Source: Actinostola sp. cb2023
Taxonomy: Eukaryota > Cnidaria > Anthozoa > Actiniaria > Actinostolidae
Direction: 5' to 3'
Assembly: GCA_033675265.1 (NCBI GenBank)
Contig: JAUJYZ010000408.1
Location: 410,001-474,000 of the forward strand
Length of the DNA: 64,000 nt
Position 1 is the first letter of the stretch, and the number at the start of each line of letters is the position of its first letter. Shown here piece by piece: positions 1 through 15,000 of the stretch. The notes beneath the pieces were generated by a model. The model saw only the letters and a program-made list of their open reading frames with translations. It was not told the DNA's origin and did not search any database. The position numbers were made by a program, and so were the translations under genes.

Positions 1-160
1 TAGTTACGGTACGGTTCGTGACGCGCGGTGACAGTGCCGTATTCCAAGCATTCTGATTGGTTGAGTAATGATTTTGCGCGCTGCTTGAATAGATGTCTTC
101 GATTCCGTACCGTAACCGTAACTCCGTGCCGTAGGTTTCCCACTCATACGGAAACGACTC
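1..160 (-). mobile_element. MITE family A, right part (cut by window edge)
   Basis: The right end (136-160) carries TTTCCCACTCATACGGAAAC, the inverted repeat seen at both ends of the copy at 11332-11519. The interior (TACGGTACGG, ACCAATCAGAATGCTTGG on the other strand) matches that copy in reverse orientation. It is non-coding. Confidence 0.75.
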
Positions 161-439
161 TGTATCTTACATGACGTCAAAACGTCAGTGGTAAGAGCAA
201 GAAAGTGCGCAATGAGACGTAGTCGTCGAAAAGGGAGAAAAGAAGCGACGACAACGATGCACGGATCCTACATTGTTGGGTTGACACATTTCATTGTTCT
301 CTCTCATCCCAAATGACGTCATTATCGTTATATTCCCAACCATTGGTCTGCATTAGATTTACATTCACATATGCTGATTATGCAGGGAAAATGCATTGAG
401 CGCAAAGGCGCGCGAAGCCTGTTTAAACATTGTTATTAC

Positions 440-3400
440 CGTATGACGTAAGGGACAAAAGCAGCCATGTTAAGGGTGGAGTCAGCACCATCCAAGGTAG
501 AGGGGTACAGCCTTGACAGTAGGACCAGCACTGGGTACAGGCTTGGATGAAGGTCAAGGTCTGAATACCTTAGAAACAACATTTCTACTTAATAAACCAA
601 TAATTGAACTATTAATTGCATCATATCATTTCCAGTCCAACTGAGTAACCTCAATGATCACAATTTCGGTCCCACAGCATGAATGTGCTGGAAAACAACA
701 ACAACAACTTTATTTATATCGCGCAAAACCCATTAATTGATCCAAAGCGCTTTACAAGACTAAACGATGAAATATAACTAAATAATTAATAATATATTAA
801 TTAATAAATGGAATTTTGTTCCGGTGATGAAATATATATATTTAAAAGTATGAATACAAGACCAAACAGCACGTCCAAGGATTTAACCTCTTCCGCAGGC
901 AACTCTTTATTCGGAAAAATCGGGAAATTTTTAAAAATTGGGCTTCCTGTGGCAAAAATAAGAAATTTCTCCACCTTCGTCCTAGTCTCTTTCCCGCCTA
1001 ATTGTAGCAACAGGAAGCCCAAATTTTTCAATTTTTTCGATTTTTCCAAATAAAGAGTTGCCTGCTAGGATTAACGTTCATTCGTTGGGAAAGCGCAGCC
1101 TGGGGAAAGCGCTCTCCACTCCTTGGAGAACCGGGGTGTGGGTATTTCTTATTATTATATTATTATTATTATTTCTAGTTGGTATGAAAACACATTCTTA
1201 GAATATCTAGAGCGCAAGTGAAACGTTTCTGGTATTTCTGCTCTCACTCACTTGTCGATGGCTTCGGTGGATTGTCGAAGTTGGTCCAAGAGAAAGAAAT
1301 GTAACTCAGGAAAACGAGTGAAGAATTCTCTTCCGGTCATACTGGGAACAGAAAAGAACATGATTGTTACCTTGGATGGGAAGGGAGGGGAGAATTTCGC
1401 GTCTTTGTACATAAAATAATTTTATGATTTTTCAGTCAAATACTGATTATTCTACCTTGCGAAGGTGTGTTATAACGAAAGGATGGTACAAGAGAATCTT
1501 TTTATTGTCATCAACGTTCAACTATCCAACTACCCAACTAATACCCAACTAATATACATACATACATATTTCCCTATCCAACTAATACCCAACTACCCAA
1601 CTAATATACATACATACATATATCCCTATCCAATTAATATCCAACTACCCAACTAATATACATACATACATATATCCCTATCCAACTAATACCCAACTAC
1701 CCAACTAATATACATACATACATATATCCCTATCCAACTAATACCCAACTACCCAACTAATATACATACATACATATATCCCTATCCAACTAATACCCAA
1801 CTACCCAACTAATATACATACATACATATATCCATATCCAACTAATACCCAACTACCCAACTAATATACATACATACATATATCCCTATCCAATTAATAC
1901 CCAACTACCCAACTAATATACATACATACATATATCCCTATCCAATTAATACCCAACTACCCAACTAATATACATACATACATATATCCCTATCCAACTA
2001 ATACCCAACTACCCAACTAATATACATACATACATATATCCATATCCAACTAATACCCAACTGCCCAACTAATATACATACATACATATATCCCTATCCA
2101 ATAATACCCAACTACCCAACTAATATACATACATACATATATCCCTATCCAACTAATACCCAACTACCCAACTAATATACATACATACATATATCCCTAT
2201 CCAACTAATACCCAACTACCCAACTAATATACATACATACATATATCCATATCCAACTAATACCCAACTACCCAACTAATATACATACATACATATATCC
2301 CTATCCAATTAATACCCAACTACCCAACTAATATACATACATACATATATCCCTATCCAATTAATACCCAACTACCCAACTAATATACATACATACATAT
2401 ATCCCTATCCAACTAATACCCAACTACCCAACTAATATACATACATACATATATCCATATCCAACTAATACCCAACTGCCCAACTAATATACATACATAC
2501 ATATATCCCTATCCAACTAATACCCAACTACCCAACTAATATACATACATACATATATCCCTATCCAACTAATACCCAACTACCCAACTAATATACATAC
2601 ATACATATATCCCTATCCAACTAATACCCAACTACCCAACTAATATACATACATACATATATCCCTATCCAATTAATATCCAAGTAACAAGCACATCTGA
2701 GCTTCCACTATTGATGTGAAACGACCGTGGGAAATTCTCGTACTCAAGTGTTTTGTTGTTCACAGAATGTGGCTCTAGATGCACTAGATTAGATGCACTA
2801 GCTAGATTAGATGTCATAGATTAATGATGGTGTTTAGAATGTGGCTCTAGATGCACTAGCTAGATTAGATGTCATAGATTAATGATGGTGTTTAGAATGT
2901 GGCTCTAGATGCACTAGCTAGATTAGATGTCATAGATTAATGATGGTGTTTAGAATGTGGCTCTAGATGCACTAGCTAGATTAGATGTCATAGATTAATG
3001 ATGGTGTTTAGAATGTGGCTCTAGATGCACTAGCTAGATTAGATGTCATAGATTAATGATGGTGTTTAGAATGTGGCTCTAGATGCACTAGCTAGATTAG
3101 ATGTCATAGATTAATGATAGTGTTTAGAATGTGGCTCTAGATGCACTAGCTAGATTAGATGTCATAGATTAATGATGGTGTTTAGGCTTGCGTGACAAAA
3201 AAGATACCATATAAAGTAATCGCCTGTAATACAAAACTCTCACTAGTCCCAGTTCTCGCACTGTCAGTCCAGGAACGCCTGGTAAAGAAGGGCACAATGG
3301 TAACATTCCCATTGCTAAAGGTACGATTACAAGTAAATATATATCTAATTTAGATTTATCGCCCACCAGTTTCGTCTGGAATGCTCGTCCTTGGATTTCT

Positions 3401-6400
3401 TCACACCAAAGATCCTGGTCATCAAAGCACTGAACAGCAGAGTCGACGAGTTGCGTACCTGTTGAGTGACGAGAAAGGCATTGACCAGCAGTCTTACGAG
3501 GAAAGTTTATTATTATTATTATTCAGTATTATTATTATTATTATTATGAAAGTTAACAGAGAACATGGCAACGTCAGGCGACTTCTCTTTGGGTTACCTG
3601 TGCCAGGGTATGCAGAGAGAGGACTTGAACCGAAGCACAATTACCTTCATTAAAGTGCCTCTCAGCCTTACTTTTTTGATTTTGGAAATATTGGGGTGGT
3701 TCAGTGATTAGAGCTTCGTATTACTACTGAGTTGTAGGTTATAATCACGATATGCTAATTTGTTGACATCATCGGGGGGGGGGGGGGGGGGGGGGGGGCA
3801 TTTGCCATAATTTCAGTATTAAATCATTTTCATGAGAAATTGTAGACCGACAGGCACAACATTTCACGCTATATTGCTAGTGTAGTACAATACCATCCTA
3901 TACTTCTATACTGAATAGTGCGTGCAATAAACTACGGAGATAGACGATCTTAAAACGTGTGATTGTTTCTAATATCGCGCGCAATGTTGCACCGTGTGTC
4001 CTTACACTGCTACATACCGCCCAGCTATCAGACAGAAAACCGCTGATTGCCACCTTGAGCCCGCGAGCAACGAAAGGAAAAACGTCTTCTCCCAAATGCG
4101 TGTCACGGAACAGCGCACGAAGAACGTTACGAGCGTGAACCTGGGGTAGCGTCGAGTCCTTGGGTATTTCCTTATCGATTGGCAGACTAGCTACAGATAT
4201 GAGCTCTGCCATCAGGCGCTTAAAACATGATTTCCCTGATGCCACGGGTTCAGTGGTTACGATGGCCTGGACGTAGAAAGGGACACCAGCACTGCGCCGT
4301 GTACCACATAGGACATCAGTCGGCACACACTCTGCGATATCCGATATCAACGAGTCTAGCCACTGTTGCGGTAACTGGCGTAGGGTAGCATCATCACACG
4401 TCCACAGCGTACTGCACAGCTTCACGAAGCCGTTGTAAGCCAACTCAAAGGCTCCATGGTGTTTTGAAGTGAGGAGAACAGTGGTGAAGAAATCTCCGAC
4501 ACGACGGACTTGTTCTGAGGTCAATAACCCAGTCGTATCTTTCCCTATGGGAGCATTCTGGACCGTGTCTCCCAGTAGCAGCGCCACTTCTTTCATGGTC
4601 CTCCAACAGCACGTCAATAACACTTGCGATGACGCATTGAACACTTGACTATCGTCACCCTCTGGATCTAAGTCGTCTTCGCAGTCGTCAATCACGTGAC
4701 CGTAGTCGCATTCAATCACGTGACCTTCAGGTGAGCTACTGGTAACTACAGGAGAGACGAGGATCGCAATGTGGATACACTCGTCCAGGAGACTGGACAC
4801 CAGCTGTTGCCAGGACGAATCGCTTGAAAATTGCCTGCAATGAAAACATATCACGTGACCTTTAGGGTACAGACATTCGTTTTATCTTTCAGAAGGCATG
4901 TGAATACTTGTACAGTGAACTCTCGGACACCTCGCTAAGCCGAACACCTCGCTAAGCGGGTCACCTCGCTAAGCCGAACACCTCGCTAAGCTGAACACCT
5001 CGCAAAGCTGAACACCTCGCTAAGCTGAACACCTCGCTAAGCGGGACAGTAGAATATGTAGAACTTGTCCCTAAGACCGCAGACAGTCAAGAGAGAAGGT
5101 AACTACAGTCAAACCTCTTCTAAACGACCACCTCACTACAACGGCCACCTCACTACAACGACCACCTCACTACAACGACCACCTCACTACAACGACCACC
5201 TCACTACAACGACCACCTCACTACAAACTCACTACAACGACCACACTACACCGACCACTACAACGACCACCTCACTACAACGACCACCTCACTACAACGA
5301 CCACCTCACTACAACGACCACCTCACTACAACGACCACCTCACTACAACGACCACCTCACTACAACGACCACCTCACTACAACGACCACCTCACTACAAC
5401 GACCACCCTCACTACAACGACCACCTCACTACAACGACCACCTCACTACACCACGACCACCTCACTACAACGACCACCTCACTCACTACAACGACCACCT
5501 CACTACAACGACCACAACGACCACCTACTACAACGACCACCTCACTACAACGACCACCTCACTACAACGACCACCTCACTACAACGACCACCTCACTACA
5601 ACGACCACCTCACTACAACGACCACCTCACTACAACGACCACCTCACTACAACGACCACCTCACAACCACGACCACCTCACTACAACGACCACCTCACTA
5701 CAATGACCACCTCACTACAACGGCCAGTATTTCGTTCCAGCCAGGCCTTTACAACCTCCCCACTTCTATACAACGGCCACAAAATGTTGTCCCGATGCGG
5801 CCGTTGTGAAGAGGTTTAACTGTACAACAATAAAATACATGTGTTATGCGTTGTGCATACATCTATTTTCCGTAGAGCATTGCAATCCCAGGTTTTCACT
5901 GGCGACGCAAGCACAACAAGCACAAGAATTAAGCACAAAGGTCTTTACATAACACACGCACCTTTGCTCACGCTTATGCTTACACCATTCAACAACAACT
6001 CAACAACACAGAAAGACTGTCCGTACCTTAGTGGTAGGTGACACAGCATCGCTCGTAAACAATAAACCAACCCATGCATAGGTGCTTGAGACGCTGCTTG
6101 GTTGAGGCTTAGTTCAGCTACCGCGCTCTGCGTCTTCAGAGTTTCCAGTAGATAGCATAGTACTCTGAAAACCTGCGACTCCGCTCCAGGCTCCTCCTGG
6201 CACAAAGTGTTTCTTTTATGTGGTGTCTTGGGTGTTTGATAAAGACTGAGAGAGCACTTCTCTACCAGTAGTTTTAACGTAACACTCGCTGTCGATGCGT
6301 CTACGGCTTTTGGGCTTGACAGTAAGCTATCGATTCTGTGGTACCACAGTTGGAGTGTGTAGGGAGTCTTAAATGTAATAAAACGAAACAAAACCAATAT

Positions 6401-7807
6401 TATTAGTACTAACATTTAAAAATGGTTACAAAGAATTGCTGGTTTACAATCGATCCCTGAGATTCAAAATACAAATACACAGAGGCCATGTTGGTGGTGC
6501 AAACAAGAGAAGCTAATGAGGAATGTTTTGCGATCGGGCACCAATATGGCCGCCATGACGTCACGTGCAAACCAGCAATTACGAAGCAGTACCGTTCTAA
6601 AGGCACTGCTAGGTGAACTAGAATGGTGAATAGGACTGGCATCGATCGCTTGGTCAGTAGTAGTTTACTGAACGCAAACATATGCAAAATAATGGATGGC
6701 GTAGCAACTAGGACCTACATAGGACTCACCATAATTTAGGGTGGAGGTGTGCCGTCCTCAGAAAGTCGATTTTAATACACTGACTTATCATCCTTTTTAA
6801 ATGCAAATTGTTGAATTTGTTACCCTATTTCATTGCTGGAAGACTAGAATACCTATACCCGGCACTTCCACTATGGGAGTGCCTCTTGGGCCCTGTCTTA
6901 ATCAATTCCCAGTGTCATATAACTGTAGTCCAATCACTTTATTTCTTCACTTACTTACCTGGAAAGGAAGGATATTCGCTGGACATGTAGCCAGCAGCTC
7001 ATAGGCTAAGACCTTATTGACGTCATAGCTGTCACTCAAACATTCCACCAATACCGTGACGTTGGTAGTAGTCATGACGTCATGGAATAGGAATGGCTCG
7101 CGCTTTGTCCCTTCAAGAAAACCAATAAAAAATACTTGATTTCCAGAAGCACACACAAATTAAAAGGAAAGCACAGGCAGCCCAACCATTGAGAAAAATA
7201 TAAAGACATTGTGTCTCTTTGATGGGCTTCCTGTGGTAGTGTGCAGAGTATATATTGGGTGGGCTCCCTGTGGTACAGTGCACAGAATCACCTGCATTCG
7301 TGTTCACTGGAGTATTGTAACAAGTGAACAATCTACAGTACCACAGGGAGCCCAATACAACATATTATCCTGCGCACTCTACCACAGGAAGCCCATCCAA
7401 CAAAAACAATGCACGCTTTTTCTGTCTGTGGGAAAGCTAACTAAATGCTTGTAGTAACCGGTAATGGACATGCATGAGTCTTTGGATGTCTGCCTTTTAC
7501 GCTGCTCATTGAATGGACAATATTTGTGTATTGTGATTGACATTGCTGGTTTGCAATCAATCCCTGGAGATTTAAAGTCCAAAGACGCAGAGGCCATGTT
7601 GGTGGTACAAACAAGAGAGGCTAATGAGGAATGTTACTGGGAACCAACATGGCCGCCATGACGTCACACGTGCATCTCACCTTTTCTGTCGTCAACAAAG
7701 ATTGAACTTAAAAGTTTCAGAAAGTGAAGTGCTGAAGTACGACGTGCAAACGAGGCTCCAGGGAAGAGTGATGCGAAGAGAAGTTCGCTGAACCAGACAA
7801 GAAATTC
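440..7807 (-). CDS. THADA: THADA exons 19-25 (DUF2428 core and following region)
   Basis: Exon 19 (7807-7681) encodes LLFASLFPGASFARR. Exon 20 (7110-6960) encodes DSYDVNKVLAYELLATCP. Exon 21 (6367-6028) ends with APMHGLVYCLRAMLCHLP. The 817-nt exon 22 (4834-4018) holds LLTCCWRTMKEVALLLG, GAFELAYNGFVKL, GTRRSAGVPFYVQ and HARNVLRALFRDT, the conserved core of the family (DUF2428 region). Exon 23 (3458-3367) gives LLFSALMTRIFGVKKSKDEH, exon 24 (1341-1252) MTGREFFTRFPEL, and exon 25 (568-440) LHPSLYPVLVLLSRLYPS. All match vertebrate THADA in order. The next exon was not found in 1-439, which holds a MITE end and about 270 bp with nothing recognisable. Confidence 0.93.
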
Positions 7808-8756
7808 CTGTTGGAAAATGAAATAGTTTGGACATGAACAAATGCATACAAAGAGTTGAATAAAATAAAAATAGAATGAAATTTCACACCTGGCAGGATT
7901 TGAGTCGATGGGTGTGTATCTCAGCGTCCTTTGATCTGCCTAGCTTCTTGGCTGATATTCGAAGACTTTCTTTCATTCTCAATAATAACTGTTATTTGAA
8001 TACAGACTGACATTAAAAAACTCATCATAATTATATGTGACAACGATGATAGATGATGTGATGGTTAATATGACATTAGAGGTGAAGATGATGATGATGT
8101 TCATGATAATATTGGTGGTGATGTTGGTGGTGGTGGTGATGATGAAGATGTTGTGGTGATGATGACAATGGTGGTGGTGGTGGTGGTATTGATGACAATG
8201 GTGGTGGTGGTGATGTTGTTGTTGGTGGTGACGATGAAGATGTTGTGGTGATGATGACAATGGTGGTGGTGATGATGATGACAATGGTGGTGGTGGTGGT
8301 GGTATTGATGACAATGGTGGTGATGATGATGACAATGATGGTGGTGATGATGATGACAATGGTGGTGGTGGTGGTGGTGGTGGTATTGATGACAATGGTG
8401 GTGGTGGTGATGATGATGACAATGATGGTGGTGGTGATGATGATGACAATGGTGGTGGTGGTGGTGATGATGATGATTTTAGCACTTGGTGTTAGTGCTG
8501 GTGACAGTGATGGATTAATTCTAGAACCATGGAAATCACAAAAATCATAAAATCACAGACCTTTTTCAGATGGGTAGAGCACTGTTGTCTGAACGACGGT
8601 GATTGGTTGTTTAAGTTGAGTGGGAGAAACACTTTAAGTAATGCCAAGTCTGTCACACTAATGGGTTCTGTGGTACGAGGTGTGTCACACAACAGTCCCA
8701 AAGCATCTAATCGTGTCTGTAATAATACAAGGAAGTATTACTGAGGGAGGGGTAAG

Positions 8757-8792
<36 letters not shown>

Positions 8793-8980
8793 TTAATTCT
8801 TGAAAAAAAAAGCGCATTACATATAAATCTCAATGCTCTTTACAAGTGAGTAAGAAAATATAGAAAATAAAAATAAAAATATATATAGAAATATATTAAT
8901 CATCCATGCAGCCGGCTGATGGATTATGAAGGGACACTGTAGTTCAACTTGGCCTAGTGGGAGCCATATACCAGGGACCG

Positions 8981-9016
<36 letters not shown>

Positions 9017-12000
9017 TAAAAAGGGTTGTCACAATACGTTGTTGTCTGATATATACTAGTCTACTACTATATCCTCCCCCCCCCCCTCACACTTTCAAGG
9101 GTGTTCCGCGCAGTCCCTGTATACAGGTACACTGTGATGCCGTCTGACTACGGAGCACAGCTCAAATCGAAATATTGTTTGTTTTGACAGACGAAAAACC
9201 GGGAGTACCGGGAGAAAAACTTTTGAATTAAGGTAGAGAATGATCTGAGAAACTCTACTCGCATCTAAAGCACCCGGTCATGGAATTGAACCAGGCACTG
9301 CAGTGGTGAGAGGTGAGTGCTCAAACCACTCGACCACAGTTCAACACAAGGCTTTGCATGGCACGTCACACACCGACTACATGTATCTGTGCTACAGTAA
9401 GTTTATCTCCCAATGAAGTTGACAAGAGGTTTACATGTCACGGTAGACAACTTACTTGTTCCTCAATGTGACACAGTGCTTTCTTTAACCAATCAACAGG
9501 GACCACTCCTCCCCAGTTCTCCTCCTCTTGCAAGCCCGAATCATCATCATCATTCACTTTGACTAGACCCAGGGTTCTTGCTGTCTTTAGACACGTGATT
9601 AAAATTTCAATATTTTTATCTGCGAATACAAAACCAATATATAGTTATACTGGTCAGTGGAGGAAGGAAACAGGCCTCTTTTGCAGGCATTTTAGTGTTG
9701 TTCCAAAATGGATGCGGGGAACTGGGGGTAACTGTACTGGTAATCTACGAAAAGGAGCAAAATGGAAAATTTGTGAATCTGAATCAGTAAACTCACATCT
9801 ACAAATTGTCCGGCTTATTGCCACACATGAAGTAAAAAACAGCTTAATTGAATTCTCAGTTTGAAAACCAAGCCACACTAGTGGTCATTCTTTCCCCTTC
9901 CCCTCCCCCTGAAGAAACTAGTCACGATATGCCATTCTTACCGTGTTGGTTTTGTAGATTGCTAACAATGAACTGTAAACTTTTTGGGTGACATTTCAAC
10001 AGCTTGGAGAGAGTTTGCTATGAAGAAAATAAGATCCCTGACAAAGTGAAACAATCCAGATAAAAGAAAAATACATGTGCTTCATTACTTTAATTTGGTA
10101 ATATCGCTACAACATGTATTTGTGCAACATGACAAATTATTTTCCGCAGGCAACCACTTTTTATTATTTGGTCTACCTGTGGCAATTAAGGAGGAGGACT
10201 AGTGCATAAACAGAAGGCCTAGTCCTTCTCTTCTTTAACACCGGAAGCCCAAAGGGAAGAATATTGAAGTGTGAAAACTGCTTTACCTCGATAAGAACAC
10301 TGTTTTGAACACTTCCTTGATGATGTATTAGGTTAATGATAGGTACAATCCACGTCTGAGAGAAGAAATTATTGCATTTTAGTACTGTCACTGTAATTCA
10401 TGGTCCACGTATCTGTAAACACCCTTCTTACAGAGCACTCACTGAGAGAGGGAGGATATGGTGCAATGTCCACAGGAACACCAATGATATTCAATTTGCT
10501 TTTTACAACAATTTAACCTGTCAAAGCGGGCTTCAAGTTTTACTGAAAACAATAGGGTAGAAAAAGATTGTGTGACAAGTCATGCTGTCGTAAGCACTGT
10601 GTGTCTGTACTCTTATTGACAAACCAGCCAATCAGATTGTGAGATTACTCTCAAGTGTTGTAAAAATAACATACCTTTAGCCAGACAGACATATCTTCTC
10701 CAGCTACAAGGATTTCCTGTTTATGGGTTCTACTTATGACATTAACAAAGTCAATCACCTGTAGATAAACAAGTAAAACTGCATCAGATGATGACTGACT
10801 GTATGTTAAATGTAACTAATAAATGTAATGTGTCGTCTTGATCTATCATTTTGACTTGATGAAGTTTCTCAGACTTTCATGAGTCTGGAGAAAACAAATA
10901 AATATGTTTATTGACTTGTGATTGGTCCAGAAGGACAAAGAAAGTGATATCATTTCATGAGATGGCATTTTTTAGCTTTTGATTGGTCCAATGATAAGTA
11001 CAATAGATAATAGATTATGATAGATAGATAGATAAGAAAATAGATAATAATAATAACTGTACAGTATTTCTGTGTCAAATAGCTTACAATAGACTAAACT
11101 AATTCAGGACACCTATCTACACTAGATATAAATAATTTCCCACTCCCAATAAAATTATGATTTCCTGTCTTCATTTCACTGTCCCAGGGCAGATCCAAGA
11201 TTTGTATGAAAGGGGAGGGGGCAGTGGGCTGACTTGTTCCCAACCAGTAGTTAGGTGTCACCTTGGTCAAATGTTTATTACATGCAAAGGAGACATTTCC
11301 TTAGTTTAGTATCACATTCTGCCTCAGTTAAAGTCGTTTTCGTATGAGTGGGAAACCTATGGCACAAAGTTACCGTCACGGTACGGAATCGAAGACATTC
11401 TATTCAACCAATCACAGTGCACATTGCTCAACCAATCAGAATGCTTGGATACGGCAAGGTTACTGCACAGCATGATTCAACCATATCGTAACTACTTCCC
11501 ACTCATGCGAAAATGACTCTATTGTCATTAATGAAATATTGATGCATAACTCCAATCAGGACAGCTCTGGCAAGAAGTTGTGAAGTAAGGTTAGGGTGAG
11601 AAACAACCCTGGCTGGACATTGAGCTGTGTTAGTCCATTTTGGACTTCTTGCTCAACTCAATCAAGTAAGCATTGTTTCCATTTTATATGAAAGTACAAC
11701 AGCTTATTATCAAAGAAACATACCGCAACAAGTACATTTACATGTGAGAATTGCCATTTATGACATCTCGGCAGAATATACAATACATCTTTAATAGCCC
11801 ACTTTCGATACCTGCTCTACTTGTCATACACAAAGGTTTCAGTGCGAGGCTCCCGGGAATAATTAAATGTATTCTTTTACCTTTTCACAAATCAGTGAGC
11901 AATTACATGATTGTTGCCCTGGAGCCTCGCTCTGAAAACCATTGTATGCAACTAGTGAAGCATATATCGAATGTCGGATATTGACTTTTGAATCCCTAGA

Positions 12001-15000
12001 TCTACCACAGATATTAGAATGAGGTTTTATAGTACACAACTTACATGTGGAGCAGTTATTGGATCCTTCAATACTCCCATGACCTGGGCTGGAATACAAG
12101 GATGCCATCCCAGCAAGCACTTCGCCCCCATAATCGACGCCAGACAGCAGAGAGGTCCATAAATCCCTCGTCTGTGCCAGCCCACCTCCAGAAGTTTCCC
12201 AGTTAAGTTCTTGAGAAAATTGTCACTTGAAGGTTCTGCAAAAGTTTTATTACAATTTTTATGAGGTATATTGTAGGAGTAAATGAATGACAAAGAACAA
12301 GTGTAACTCCCCAGGGGAGAGGGGGTTGTTCGTTTGTATTCATGTGTTCTTAGGCAACATGTAGCTAGGTTACAGTACAGATCAGGGTTTCTTAACAAGT
12401 ATCAAATTCTTATTTCATTGAGCATCTACTACGACTTTACATATCATTATAAAATAACTATGATATAACACACACTCGGATTGGCCAAAGAGGAGGACAT
12501 GGGGGGTCTCGAACACCGCGAAAAAAATCCGAAATCACCGCATCACCGCACGAAAAGTCAACGAAACACCGACACCGCAATAGTTTAAGAGTCACGTGAT
12601 TTACATAGCTTTTATTGAAAAAATACATGCCCGTTATTAATATTTATGACATTTATATACATGTTAAAAATAGCAAATGACGACATGAATTTTAATCAAA
12701 TGGTCCAATACTTTGACATTTATCTTGAATCAGAAACCGCAACACTGCAATCAATCTGATCGTTTCACCGGACACCGCACGTTTAATAACGTAAACACCG
12801 TACATCGCAAGGTTTGACATCACCGCAATACCGCCATTTGGCAGTTGCAATCACCGTAATACCGCACGAAAAAACAGCCAACACCGCAACACCGCAAACC
12901 CCCATGTCCCCCTCGCCAAAGGATGTGTATACCACATGCTCTTTTTTAACGAACAACATTGAAAACTCTTCTTAAAGTCATCATAATTTTATTGTATTTT
13001 ATAAAAGAAATGCACATATATAGCACATGCGCACATCTATTTCTTCACAAAATTTCACCAACCTTGGCCTGACGCAGCCACGTGCATGCTGACAACGTGT
13101 TCAAAGATGGCTTTCGTTTGGTAACGGACTATCTACATGTATGACAAAAAAATATGGTGTCATATTGGATGGTTATGGTGGAATCGAGCGCTCAACCTAA
13201 ATACAATCCAAAATGTCTTCCATACATACTTCAATGGGGTGATCCCAGTGATCCCATACGAACGACAAGAGTTTTTGAGGAATGACAGCAGAACCAACAC
13301 CTTGTGCTGAGAGAGATGGTGGAGCATTGTCGAGCATGATGGCATTCCTGCAAGAAGGGGTTCAGAGTTTCTTATAGCTTTCGATCTCCATGGCAACCCC
13401 TTTGTTTCTCCTATTTCTGTGTTTGGGATACCTGTGCTGAAGAACTAATGAGAGGAGACTGGCACCAGTCTCTCCTCTTCACTCCTCCCTAGTCTTCTGC
13501 TTTGTTTTGTTACACAGGAACCCCAAATACAGTTACCTGTAGAGGGGGCTATTTTTTGATAACAATATTTTCTTCCATTTATTTTTCAATTTTGACATTT
13601 ATAACAAATTCATTTATTAATGTGTATGCTTGTACTCAAAAGTTTAATATATAGACTACATGTACATTATGTACCTTGCTTGCTCAGCCCACAGTGTAAG
13701 AACTTTGAATGCTGTCAGGCATGAAAATGGCTCTTTTAAACTAGAAACAGAAAAGCAGCAAGTCAACAGTTTTAATTAACAAACATAGTTAAGTACATTG
13801 TACACATATATCTATCTGTTATTCTCAATGGGTTTCCTGTGGTATTGGCCACTGTTTACTAGGAGAGGGACTGGGATCAACAGAGCCACAGGAAGCCCAG
13901 AGCAGAAGGACTGAAGGAAGATTGATCTTTTCATGCTCAGACTTAGACTTTTGAAGAATTATTGCAACTATAGTCCAGTCATTTTATGAAAAAAAGTAGG
14001 TCAACCTGCCACTAATTGCAACAGAAGGTTTTTCTGCATTATATAGTCCGGAATACCGTCTAGAATAACATACTAAAAGTCTCCCAAAATCTACGCACGG
14101 GAACATCCTCAAAATCGACTTTATTTGAGGCCCAGTATTTCATTGACATGAAAACGAGGCTCTGAACCGGAAGTTGTTTTATTATGCCTTTGAATGGCTT
14201 GTATTTGCCTGAAAGCACCTGTAATTGTGATTGAGGTATAGTGCCTAAGTAAGCTGACAGGGAAACATGCAGGAGGGGGTGCTGACAAGAAAGGGGGGTG
14301 GTAGTGACAAGGTGCGGCACGTGTATAAGCTAGCTACTTATATAAAATGTGTTATGTAATATATCAACAACGAGTGTGAAACACGAAGCACAAGTTTTTG
14401 ATATTGCTTCTCAAACTCATTAATAATGAATGATTATCTGAATTGTTCTTGAGTCTCCTGAGAAAAGAACATAACAATTGCTTTTGTGTCTTGGCCTAAT
14501 GAGTCACCTCGCAAGTATTATGTTTGTTAAAAAGAGCTTCACAATCGAACAAGCAGTCAGGTAGTCTAATGGATAAGTAGTGAGCGTAATGTGCGAGGGG
14601 TCACTGATTCAACTCTGGTTGATGATTTATCACTAGATTTTTTTCATGATAAGCAAGAGGTAGTAAGTCTACTAAGTTAAAGGTAAGTAACATAATGGTA
14701 AATATACAATCATTTCAGTGTCTTGATCAGTGTCTTGATCAGTTCTTCCTCCGGTATCAAGATACATCCACCTGACTCGAATCGTGAGAGCTGATTGGTT
14801 ATTGAGCTAATGAATTATTAAGAGTGGATGCCAGTAAGGATCGAGACTAATTCTTCAACTCAAAAAATTCGAATTTAATTTTCTTTCACCATATCATTCC
14901 TTTCGATGACCTATTTTAGGGAAAAATACTAAAAAGTTCCAGCGATTTTTATTTTAGGAGAAATTTCCAGTTTTTAAAAACCCGTCTGTCGACCGAAAAT

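Noticed and set aside
1530..2690. CRISPR-like regular spacing
   Set aside because: Units are contiguous 52-bp tandem repeats without unique spacers, in a eukaryotic intron.
3704..3760. tRNA-like segment (GGTTCAGTGATTAGAGC ... GGTTATAATCA)
   Set aside because: Acceptor and anticodon stems do not pair and the B box is degenerate; at most an old SINE fragment.
5065..5706. 213-codon Thr/His/Tyr-rich frame
   Set aside because: Translation of the 17-bp tandem repeat inside a MITE.
7979..8550. Ser/Pro-rich and Met/Val-rich frames on opposite strands
   Set aside because: GGT/GAT microsatellite translations inside a THADA intron.
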